Of a stretch of DNA of 6,968 bases, positions 1-5,853 are shown one piece after another (the first letter of the stretch is position 1; each line of letters opens with the position of its first letter). The notes below the pieces were generated by a model that made no database searches, was not told the DNA's origin, and worked only from the letters and a program-made list of their open reading frames with translations. The position numbers were made by a program, and so were the translations under genes. The stretch comes from Cytophagales bacterium (GTDB taxonomy: Bacteria > Bacteroidota > Bacteroidia > Cytophagales > UBA9547): positions 1 to 6,968 of the forward strand of contig JANYCH010000233.1 in assembly GCA_025360395.1 (NCBI GenBank). The letters are read 5' to 3'.

Positions 1-584
1 CGTACAAGTACTTCAATTTCAAATTCATATTTACGGGTTATAAACTTCTTCTTTTGTAAAGGGATCAGAGGATATAGCCTATAACCGGATTGCGTGTCAG
101 GCGCATTAACTCCCGTAATTATTTTGAACCAAAAGTTTGAAAATTTATGTCCGAAGCTGCTTTTTCCAGGGATGCTGCTTTGATCCATATTGCGTGAGCC
201 GATAAAAATGGTATTCTTTTCTCGGTTTAAAGCTTCCAGGAACTTTGGTAAATCATGGGCCATGTGCTGTCCATCAGAATCAATGGTAATTGCATAATGA
301 TATCCATTGCTTAGTGCAAAACGAAAGCCTGTTTGAAGTGCCACACCTTTACCGGCATTTTTTTTATGCCTGGCGAGTTTTAATTCAGGGAACTTAGAAA
401 GTATATCTTCTGTGTTGTCTGTGCTGCCATCATTTACTACCACGATGTCGTTGGTATAGGCAAAAACATCTTTAATAACCTGCTCTAATTTTGTAGAATT
501 ATTATAAGTAGGAATTAGTACACAACATTTAAGGTGTGTGAATTCAGTTTTAAATGAACCTGGATCTTGAAAAACTTCAGTCAT
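1..584 (-). CDS. Family 2 glycosyltransferase, N-terminal part (3' end beyond window)
   Basis: This partial gene reads from an ATG at 584-582 to the left edge, giving 194 codons with no stop. It is a GT-A fold, family 2 glycosyltransferase of the polyprenol-phosphate (DPM1-like) type. Visible motifs, numbered from the ATG, are the nucleotide-binding start CCVLIPTYNN (20-29), VVVNDGSTDN (48-57), the NAGKG turn (76-80), the metal-binding D-S-D (102-104) followed by GQH, and the acceptor-side motif DTQSGYR (163-169). No signal peptide is seen, so it should act on the cytoplasmic face of the inner membrane. Its ATG overlaps the stop of the dehydratase gene by 8 nt, so translational coupling is likely. 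In aryl polyene and flexirubin clusters a GT2 domain is often fused to an LpxL-like acyltransferase; the missing C-terminus could carry one, but that is outside the view. Transfer of a sugar onto the lipid anchor of the pigment is inferred from context only. Confidence 0.88.
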   Translation of the reverse strand, partial: MTEVFQDPGSFKTEFTHLKCCVLIPTYNNSTKLEQVIKDVFAYTNDIVVVNDGSTDNTEDILSKFPELKLARHKKNAGKGVALQTGFRFALSNGYHYAITIDSDGQHMAHDLPKFLEALNREKNTIFIGSRNMDQSSIPGKSSFGHKFSNFWFKIITGVNAPDTQSGYRLYPLIPLQKKKFITRKYEFEIEVLV

Positions 585-945
585 TGACAGAATAAAATAC
601 AGCTATTTTAAAACAAATGTTATCACCAAATGCTAGCTGATGATCGACTCTGAAAAGATTTTTTTCAGTATTTTTTATTTTGAGGCTACTTTTTAAAAGG
701 GGAGTAGTTTCCGGATTTACCATGGCCATAAATTTTATCTGAACGGCCTTGACAAAAGTCATTTTTCTGTTCATGTATTTTTCTGTCAGGTGATGGGTCA
801 ATTGGACCATACAAGCGCCAGGCAAGATCGGAATTTGTGGGAAATGGCCTTTAAATAGAGGATGTGAAGGATCAATTTTTATTTCAGCCTCTGCGCCTTC
901 TTCTTCTTTATTCCAACTCTCAATTTTATAAAACAAACTCTCCAT
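577..945 (-). CDS. FabZ-like hotdog 3-hydroxyacyl-ACP dehydratase of the pigment pathway
   Basis: This 122-residue protein is a single hotdog domain, slightly shorter than FabZ (about 150). The hallmark GHFPQIPILPG (33-43) matches the FabZ/FabA active-site loop, with catalytic His34 followed by Phe-Pro. The expected role is dehydration of 3-hydroxyacyl-ACP intermediates to build the conjugated double bonds of the polyene, in the cytoplasm; this is the ApeI-type slot of aryl polyene clusters. One oddity is that the residue 14 positions after the His, where FabZ has its catalytic Glu, is Gln48. Either the pathway branch uses a different acid or the mechanism rests mainly on the His. The ATG at 945 is the only good start and is preceded by an AT-rich stretch with no Shine-Dalgarno sequence, as is usual for Bacteroidota. 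It is preceded by the only sizeable spacer in the operon (39 nt), and its end overlaps the glycosyltransferase start by 8 nt (ATGACTGA). The family is confident; the exact substrate is inferred. Confidence 0.85.
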   Translation of the reverse strand: MESLFYKIESWNKEEEGAEAEIKIDPSHPLFKGHFPQIPILPGACMVQLTHHLTEKYMNRKMTFVKAVQIKFMAMVNPETTPLLKSSLKIKNTEKNLFRVDHQLAFGDNICFKIAVFYSVND

Positions 946-963
946 TATTGAAAAAAAACATTT

Positions 964-986
964 AAAAAAGGCATTTTAAGCCTTTT
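964..986 (-). terminator. Small hairpin with U-run between lipoprotein and dehydratase genes (possible weak terminator)
   Basis: Read on the minus strand, AAAAGGC (986-980) is separated by a 7-nt loop from GCCTTTT (972-966), and two more T follow (965-964). The stem has seven pairs, three of them G-C, and ends in a run of T, which is the layout of a rho-independent terminator. It begins within the lipoprotein stop codon and sits in the only real spacer of the operon. The stem is short and AU-rich, so it may only attenuate transcription or protect an RNA end, or it may be chance in AT-rich DNA. Confidence 0.3.
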
Positions 987-1629
987 ACTCTTTTGCCAAA
1001 GTTAAATCAATCTTCAATTTGAAGTGGTGATGTTTAAGATTTATATTTTCAGGAATCCCATTTTGATAGTTACTCAGTATTGCGCTAACATTTCTTGAGC
1101 CATTAGGGCTTATGGTAATAAGCTCTTTTAATTGATTCTCCACGTTGAAAATATAAAACACACTTGTTTTATTATAAGGAGCCCTTATAACAGTTTGATT
1201 AGGTTCCTTTAGAATACTGTTTGGTAAATAGGATTTATGTGCCCCGAATGTGAGTAGTTTAAGGTCGTCGGCTATAGTTTTAAGAACAATTGGTTTGTCT
1301 ATTTGTTTGGCCCGCTCATGCACTATAAAAGTATCAGGCAAAAGGTCCATATCAAATAATTTTAATGCTCCCTGCGCCAAGAAGGTCGTTTTGTAAAGTT
1401 TTTCTGATATTTTTTTAACAAACAGAATGCCTTTTATTTCTTTCCCATAAATGACAGCTTTAGTATAAAATTTAAAGCTGCTATCAGAATAACCCTTTTT
1501 CCAGTAAACATTGATTGTTAAACTGTCATAAACAGGTGTTTCAGGTTTTTGAGATGTGGTAGGACTCTTGGTTTTACATCCTATAAAAACCAGGAAAAGG
1601 AAAAGACTAACGGACCACAAAAACTTCAT
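985..1629 (-). CDS. Small lipoprotein, probable LolB/DUF3261-like partner of the LolA-like carrier
   Basis: From the ATG at 1629 this is 214 residues. It opens with a lipoprotein signal: a Lys at position 2, a hydrophobic core (3-16), and a lipobox-like FIGC ending at Cys18. The -3 residue is Phe rather than the usual Leu. A KTKSPTTSQKPE linker follows, so the mature protein should be lipidated and face the periplasm, in the inner or outer membrane. The rest is predicted to be strand-rich without catalytic motifs. Its position next to a LolA-like gene and its general pattern fit the lipoprotein (DUF3261, ApeN) found in aryl polyene clusters, or alternatively a Bacteroidota DUF4292-type lipoprotein; I cannot tell which from sequence alone. 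A TTG at 1635 is in frame two codons upstream, but the ATG beginning Met-Lys gives the more typical signal. The start lies 23 nt inside the LolA-like gene, the longest overlap in the window. A role in receiving or placing the lipid-linked pigment in the outer membrane is inferred. Confidence 0.7.
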   Translation of the reverse strand: MKFLWSVSLFLFLVFIGCKTKSPTTSQKPETPVYDSLTINVYWKKGYSDSSFKFYTKAVIYGKEIKGILFVKKISEKLYKTTFLAQGALKLFDMDLLPDTFIVHERAKQIDKPIVLKTIADDLKLLTFGAHKSYLPNSILKEPNQTVIRAPYNKTSVFYIFNVENQLKELITISPNGSRNVSAILSNYQNGIPENINLKHHHFKLKIDLTLAKE

Positions 1630-2263
1630 CTCCAATTTTAGAATTAATTTCTGTTTGGTCGAATTTCATTTTAGTAATATCTCCTGATTTTTCATTCATT
1701 TCAAGTTTTACAACATTAAGGCTTTCTTTGTTCAGATAAATGTTTATTGCCGAAAAATTGCCTTTTGTTACATCCGAAGGAAGCAATTCAAGTAGATAGG
1801 TCTCCTTATTTTCAAAATATTTAATTGTAAAATCTTTAGAACTATCAAAGTCTCCTTTCATACTTCCCAAAAGAATATCATTTAAATTAGAAAAGGTCTT
1901 ATCGGCCCCAATATTGATTTTGGTCAGCTTTTTGCCATCTTTAATAAAGAGCTTGTCGCCATTTATCACAATTATGTAGGAGAAAGGAGTGGTGTAGTCG
2001 ATCCGGATTTTTTTTCCTTCTTTGATTTGCATTGTCCCTTTGCTTACAGACTTCTCTTTCATAAAGCTTAAATGCTTTTCCTGAACGAAGTTGCTTTTGA
2101 TGGTTTTAGTTAATTGGTGCTTTTCCTTTAATAATTTTTTCAGTCCCACCACATCCTTTACCGGAATAAATCCAGGAATTTGACCAGAAAGAGAAACAGG
2201 ATTTAAAGCTGAGATTAGAATTAAGACATTAATGATCAAAAACTTATTAACCAATTTATTCAT
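1607..2263 (-). CDS. LolA-like periplasmic lipid/lipoprotein carrier
   Basis: This 218-residue protein has a Sec signal peptide (Lys3, Lys7, hydrophobic core about 8-20, likely cleavage near Gly27) and so is a soluble periplasmic protein. The body matches the LolA family: SNFVQEKHL (57-65), the GTMQI strand (76-80), and the characteristic IRIDYTTPFSYIIVINGD (86-103), corresponding to the FRWxYxxPYxQxIVxDG block of LolA. Length is close to that of LolA. Housekeeping LolA carries lipoproteins from the LolCDE complex to the outer membrane. Copies inside aryl polyene clusters (ApeL slot) are thought to be dedicated to the pigment or its lipid conjugate. It overlaps the deacetylase stop by 8 nt (ATGAATAA) and its own end overlaps the lipoprotein gene, a LolA/LolB-like arrangement. 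The family is confident from motifs; the specific cargo is inferred from neighbours. Confidence 0.85.
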   Translation of the reverse strand: MNKLVNKFLIINVLILISALNPVSLSGQIPGFIPVKDVVGLKKLLKEKHQLTKTIKSNFVQEKHLSFMKEKSVSKGTMQIKEGKKIRIDYTTPFSYIIVINGDKLFIKDGKKLTKINIGADKTFSNLNDILLGSMKGDFDSSKDFTIKYFENKETYLLELLPSDVTKGNFSAINIYLNKESLNVVKLEMNEKSGDITKMKFDQTEINSKIGDEVFVVR

Positions 2264-3014
2264 ATCCCTGAATATTTAGAATGTTATCAATTCTTTCGCA
2301 TTTAAAGCCACGATCATGGACCACTGTTAAGAACTGATTTAAAATTTGGCTTGATGATGGGAGGTTATCATGAAATAAAATTACATCGCCTGGTTTTAAA
2401 TTTTTGGTTACTCTTTTCAGAATTCCATTCCGGTTGTTAGAAACAGTATCAAGAGAGCGTTTGTTCCAGCCTACACATGTCAGGCCCAGCATTTTAACAG
2501 CTTTTCCAATTTTAGGATTTGTTACGCCAAATGGTGGACGGAAAAACAAAGGCTTATGTTTAATGACTCTATTTATTGCCTCAGATGCTTTTAATATATC
2601 TGAATTTATTTTTTGGATGCCTAATACAGGAAACATGTTACTATGTGAAAAGGTATGATTTCCTATTAAATGACCTTCAGCATGGATTTTCCTGATGATG
2701 TCAGGATATTTTTCTGCTTCAGAGCCGATACAAAAAAATGTTGCTTTCACTTTCCATCTATCAAGCACCTCTAAAACGTCCAGAGTATTTGGTGAAGGTC
2801 CGTCATCGAAAGTTATGGCAATACAATTTTTATTATTTGGGACGGAATTAAGGCTTTTTAAAAAGAAATTTAACTGAATGAAAAAGCTTCCGCACAGGAT
2901 TAATATTACATAAAATACACAAAACATCAGGAAGAAAAATATACCAGCTTTTAACAAAACAAGACAAATAACCGCAAGAGCTGATATGAGGTTAACTGTC
3001 CTGAAATTAAACAT
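2256..3014 (-). CDS. Membrane-anchored NodB-type polysaccharide deacetylase (CE4)
   Basis: This 252-residue protein starts with two hydrophobic segments (about 8-24 and 25-48) that should anchor it in the inner membrane. A complete NodB homology domain follows. Motif 1 is TFDDGPSP (68-75) with the catalytic base Asp70 and metal ligand Asp71. Motif 2 is NHTFSH (119-124) with metal ligands His120 and His124. Motif 3 is RPPFG (159-163), a motif-4-like Asp lies at 189, and motif 5 is LFHD (213-216) with His215. All catalytic and metal-binding residues appear intact, so it is probably an active metal-dependent de-N- or de-O-acetylase. The family acts on chitin oligomers, peptidoglycan, PNAG and lipid-linked sugars; the substrate here is unknown. 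With a glycosyltransferase in the same operon, an acetylated sugar on the lipid carrier of the pigment is a reasonable guess. Its ATG overlaps the chain-length-factor-like gene by 8 nt (ATGTTTAA), which supports membership in the pathway. Confidence 0.9.
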   Translation of the reverse strand: MFNFRTVNLISALAVICLVLLKAGIFFFLMFCVFYVILILCGSFFIQLNFFLKSLNSVPNNKNCIAITFDDGPSPNTLDVLEVLDRWKVKATFFCIGSEAEKYPDIIRKIHAEGHLIGNHTFSHSNMFPVLGIQKINSDILKASEAINRVIKHKPLFFRPPFGVTNPKIGKAVKMLGLTCVGWNKRSLDTVSNNRNGILKRVTKNLKPGDVILFHDNLPSSSQILNQFLTVVHDRGFKCERIDNILNIQGYE

Positions 3015-4011
3015 TTTGTAAAAGAAAAAAGGAATGGGAAATACCTTTAAACTGGTTATAGATCAGAACAGTCTGAGCTTTAGAATGCTTCTTTTTCAAA
3101 TACATCCTTTCATCTAAAGTTTGACCAAGCAGGAATTTACATGCCAATACCACCCCAAAACCAGAAGCGGTAAAACTTTCGCCTGTCAGGTTTTTGAATT
3201 GAAGAACATTGGAATTTAAAAACAATTCATTTTGAAGCTGCTGATAATGAAGTTCATCAATGTTTGGATTTGTACCTAAAATTAGTGCATCAACTTCCCT
3301 TGTTTCAATTCCTGCTGATAACAATATTCTTTTACATTCCAGTAAAATCTCTTCATAACTTACTTTGCCTTCGATTGAAGAAAATTCCTTGAGAAGAATA
3401 GAATTTGGTTGTTTTGCATTGCTGAGTAAAAAGTAATGAACACCTTCGCCCGCGACTGGTTCATTTCGGTGAGATTTTGAATAGAATGTTTTGACCTTTT
3501 GCGTAATTTTCAAAGTGCTGTCAGGAATTTCATCTACTGCACCTATCATGACGTTTTCGGTATTTTCTAACAATAGCAAAGAAGCATCTTCCAGAGCTCT
3601 TTCAAAGGATAATCCTCTGTGGGAATATGTATTATTATAGCCATAGCATTTCAACATGATGGCTATTTGACCACTTATCGTATTGTGTGTTGACTGAATG
3701 AAAGAAGTAGGAGAGTGTAGGCCAGATTCATCATCAAGCATATTACCCAAAAACTTCTCTGTGTCGCTAAGGCAGCCAAGGCCGGTTCCGGTAATGATGG
3801 CATCAGGCAGATTCACACCTGCATTTTCAAGGCACATCTTTGCCCCAACCAGTGCCATGCGTTGTATTTTACCCAAACGTCGCACCGCAATTGTGTCAAT
3901 GTAGGTTTTGTAATCAGGCTCAACACATCTGAAAACATCTTCTTCATTTCCAGAATCCTTGATAGGATTTATGCTGCTGAAGCCGTTTATGTATGTTTCT
4001 TTCTTTAGCAT
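3007..4011 (-). CDS. Chain-length-factor-like ketosynthase homologue lacking the catalytic Cys
   Basis: This 334-residue protein keeps the KS fold pattern from the N-terminus (YINGFSSINP, 7-16, in place of the YVTGxGxxSP start) through GTGLG (75-79) and the helix before the nucleophile (SFIQSTHNTISGQIA, 103-117). The nucleophile loop reads NTYSHRG (127-133) where active KSs have TACxSG, so Ser130 stands at the Cys position. Where active KSs have NTHGT there is GTNPN (246-250), without the His. Where they have TGHT there is TGES (276-279), so Glu278 replaces the second His; the nearby Lys273 remains. It therefore should not condense on its own. It follows KS-2 with a 7-nt stop/start overlap (ATGCTAA), the usual layout of KS/chain-length-factor heterodimers in type II polyketide systems and of ApeO/ApeC in aryl polyene synthesis. 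Its probable role is to pair with KS-2 and set polyene length. The family placement is firm; the partner is inferred. Confidence 0.85.
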   Translation of the reverse strand: MLKKETYINGFSSINPIKDSGNEEDVFRCVEPDYKTYIDTIAVRRLGKIQRMALVGAKMCLENAGVNLPDAIITGTGLGCLSDTEKFLGNMLDDESGLHSPTSFIQSTHNTISGQIAIMLKCYGYNNTYSHRGLSFERALEDASLLLLENTENVMIGAVDEIPDSTLKITQKVKTFYSKSHRNEPVAGEGVHYFLLSNAKQPNSILLKEFSSIEGKVSYEEILLECKRILLSAGIETREVDALILGTNPNIDELHYQQLQNELFLNSNVLQFKNLTGESFTASGFGVVLACKFLLGQTLDERMYLKKKHSKAQTVLIYNQFKGISHSFFLLQNV

Positions 4012-5207
4012 GCTGAAAATACTAAACTGCTGTTGTTTCCACCAAAACCAAACGAATTAGACAAAACATGTTTTATTTCAACCTCTTTTTTGAAATCAGT
4101 AGTTGGCTGAATTCCTGTTTCTTCCATTTTATCCTGAAAATGGAGATTAGGAAAAATGATTTTATCCCGGATTGAAAGAGCAGAAAACACGGCTTCTATG
4201 CCTCCTGCGGCTCCTAATGTATGTCCGGTAAAAGATTTAGTTGAGCTAAATGGTGGCATTTTCTCACCAAAAACCCTTTTCATGGCCATACTTTCAGACA
4301 AATCATTGTTAGGAGTTGCTGTCCCATGAGTATTAACATAGGAAATTTCTTCCGCATTCAAACCTGCTAATGCAAGCGCCTGAGAAATAGCCAGCCAGGC
4401 GCCATTGCCATCTGGTGATGAGGCTGTTTGGTGAAAAGCATCACAGGTATTTGCATAACCAGTCAGTTCACAAATTGGCTTCCTGTTTTCTTTATTAAGT
4501 ATTTCTTCTGATTCTAAAACAATGTAGCCAGCACCTTCCCCGAGATTAAGGCCTTTGCGGTTTTGGTCAAAAGGTTTACAATATTCATCAGAAAGGATCA
4601 TCAAGGAACGGAACCCACTGAGAGTGAATCTGGTAAGTGCATCTGTACCGCCAGCTATCACTCTTTGCAATTTTCCTGCTTTGATCAATCTTGCACCTAA
4701 CATTATGGCATTAGCTGCTGATGAACAAGCGGTGCTGATAGTAGTCGAATATGCCTGGGTGCCTAAATAACTTACGATTTTATTGGTGCTATCACCGCAA
4801 TCATGAACAAAGGCATCATGTAAATTAAATTTGCCGTTTTTCCTTATATACCCATCATACAAATATTCACCTTTATCCATACCACCCACACTGGTGCCAG
4901 AAATAACGCCAATACCCAAAGGTGATTCCTTTTGTCTGGAAGAAAATAAGGCCTCTTTAGCAGCAATCAGGGCAAGTAATGAGGTTCTGGAAAAAGATTG
5001 TTTTGAATTTATTTTAAGCAACGATTTTAGTTCTTCATTAGAAAACCGTACTTCCCCTAATGGATATTGTTCTTTTAATAAGGTCTTTAATATTTCCGGA
5101 TGACGAACAAAAGTCTTCTCTGTAGAGAAGGATCGCAGGGTTTCACTCACTCCCACACCCATGGCGGATATTATCCCTAAACCTGTTACATAAACCTTTG
5201 AAGGCAT
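4005..5207 (-). CDS. Beta-ketoacyl-ACP synthase (FabF-like, KS-2), complete catalytic set
   Basis: This 400-residue protein is close to FabF in length (about 412) and has every KS hallmark. These are VYVTGLGIISAMG (5-17), the nucleophile motif STACSSAAN (158-166) with Cys161, the NTHGTATPNND stretch (292-302) with His294, TKSFTGHTLGAAGG (323-336) with Lys324 and His329, and the C-terminal SFGFGGNN loop (385-392). It should catalyse decarboxylative Claisen condensation of malonyl-ACP onto the growing chain in the cytoplasm. Its position directly before a Cys-less KS homologue, with overlapping stop and start, marks it as the KS half of a KS/chain-length-factor pair, comparable to ApeO. The ATG at 5207 opens directly into the conserved N-terminal strand, so the start is secure. 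A 7-nt gap separates it from the half-length KS-like gene upstream; this is the only non-overlapping junction among the KS-like genes. Confidence 0.92.
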   Translation of the reverse strand: MPSKVYVTGLGIISAMGVGVSETLRSFSTEKTFVRHPEILKTLLKEQYPLGEVRFSNEELKSLLKINSKQSFSRTSLLALIAAKEALFSSRQKESPLGIGVISGTSVGGMDKGEYLYDGYIRKNGKFNLHDAFVHDCGDSTNKIVSYLGTQAYSTTISTACSSAANAIMLGARLIKAGKLQRVIAGGTDALTRFTLSGFRSLMILSDEYCKPFDQNRKGLNLGEGAGYIVLESEEILNKENRKPICELTGYANTCDAFHQTASSPDGNGAWLAISQALALAGLNAEEISYVNTHGTATPNNDLSESMAMKRVFGEKMPPFSSTKSFTGHTLGAAGGIEAVFSALSIRDKIIFPNLHFQDKMEETGIQPTTDFKKEVEIKHVLSNSFGFGGNNSSLVFSAC

Positions 5208-5214
5208 TTTAAGT

Positions 5215-5853
5215 TTAATTTGTTTTAGGTTTGGTAAAGTAAAACCTCAGATTGTCTTTGGTAAAATCTGCAATGCTTTTCTCTTTGTCTTTCCCAACCA
5301 AAAGCAAAACAGCCTGCGATTGATTATCTCTGACTTCAATCCATCCGCAAATGCTTATTTCGGTTAATCCTGAATTTAACCAGGCAGAGATATTTAAAGA
5401 CATTTGGTTTATATCAGGTCTTTCTGAGATCAGGCAAAGGTTTTCTCCCTTAAAACCATGTCTGATGCATATTTCTCCGATTACAATATTAGGCAAAGTA
5501 TATACAAACAGGCCTGGGCTTGGGAAATATTTATCGATATTTTGAATAGTTTCCTGAAACCGGTTATCAGAATCTGTGCTTCCTGAAGAAGTATTCACCA
5601 ATACAGCAATTTCGCTTGGGACCATTTTGGCAAATTCAGGATTATTTTTTACTAATAATTCTGAGCATAAAAACCCAGTTTTTGAAATTGGGTCCATTTT
5701 GAAAAACTTAGGATAAGAAATTCCAAGTTTTTGATAGCATTCATTTAGCTTCTCTTCAGTATTTATTAATGAGCTTTCAATCAGAGAATCACCGTTGAAA
5801 GAAAAAGCCCCATTTTGATATGATACAACTGAATAAATGTATTTATCAGTCAT
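5215..5853 (-). CDS. Half-length ketosynthase-like protein without active-site Cys
   Basis: This 212-residue protein resembles only the N-terminal half of a ketosynthase. LVNTSSGSTDSD (85-96) corresponds to the KS strand and turn before the dimer helices. YTLPNIVIGEICIRHGFKGE (118-137) corresponds to the helix-and-turn pattern NxxxGxIAIxxGxxGPN that precedes the nucleophile. Counting from that GEN (136-138), the Cys position holds Arg145 (ISER, 142-145). ICGWIEV (168-174) and the strand AVLLLV (181-186) mimic the later GGxxE and GxLVL strands. There is no second-half His-Lys-His region. It cannot condense on its own and may be a structural or chain-length partner, most likely of KS-1, whose stop it overlaps by 8 nt (ATGACTGA). 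The 7-nt gap to KS-2 leaves no room for a lost C-terminal half, so it is a short gene rather than a frameshift relic. The relationship is judged by motif spacing and is less certain than for its neighbours; it would probably be labelled a KS N-terminal-like (Ketoacyl-synt_2-type) or hypothetical protein. Confidence 0.65.
   Translation of the reverse strand: MTDKYIYSVVSYQNGAFSFNGDSLIESSLINTEEKLNECYQKLGISYPKFFKMDPISKTGFLCSELLVKNNPEFAKMVPSEIAVLVNTSSGSTDSDNRFQETIQNIDKYFPSPGLFVYTLPNIVIGEICIRHGFKGENLCLISERPDINQMSLNISAWLNSGLTEISICGWIEVRDNQSQAVLLLVGKDKEKSIADFTKDNLRFYFTKPKTN

Noticed and set aside
946..984. A Bacteroidota-type promoter (TTG...TAnnTTTG) before the dehydratase gene
   Set aside because: No TAnnTTTG-like -7 element is seen on the minus strand in this AT-rich spacer; only the hairpin stands out.
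1633..1635. TTG as the lipoprotein start
   Set aside because: The ATG six bases downstream gives a Met-Lys signal peptide typical of lipoproteins and a shorter overlap with the LolA-like gene. The TTG cannot be fully excluded.
2404..2877. Plus-strand open frames opposite the deacetylase gene
   Set aside because: They are antisense to a gene with complete NodB motifs, show no recognisable protein features and no promoter, and are best explained as chance open frames.
4555..5103. Plus-strand open frames opposite KS-2
   Set aside because: They lie entirely within a strongly conserved KS gene on the other strand and have no family resemblance.
5215..5853. The half-length KS-like gene as a frameshifted or decayed ketosynthase
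   Set aside because: Only 7 nt separate its stop from the next KS start, that gene begins with its own full KS N-terminus, and no orphan C-terminal KS remnant is present. Its start is neatly coupled to the preceding gene.
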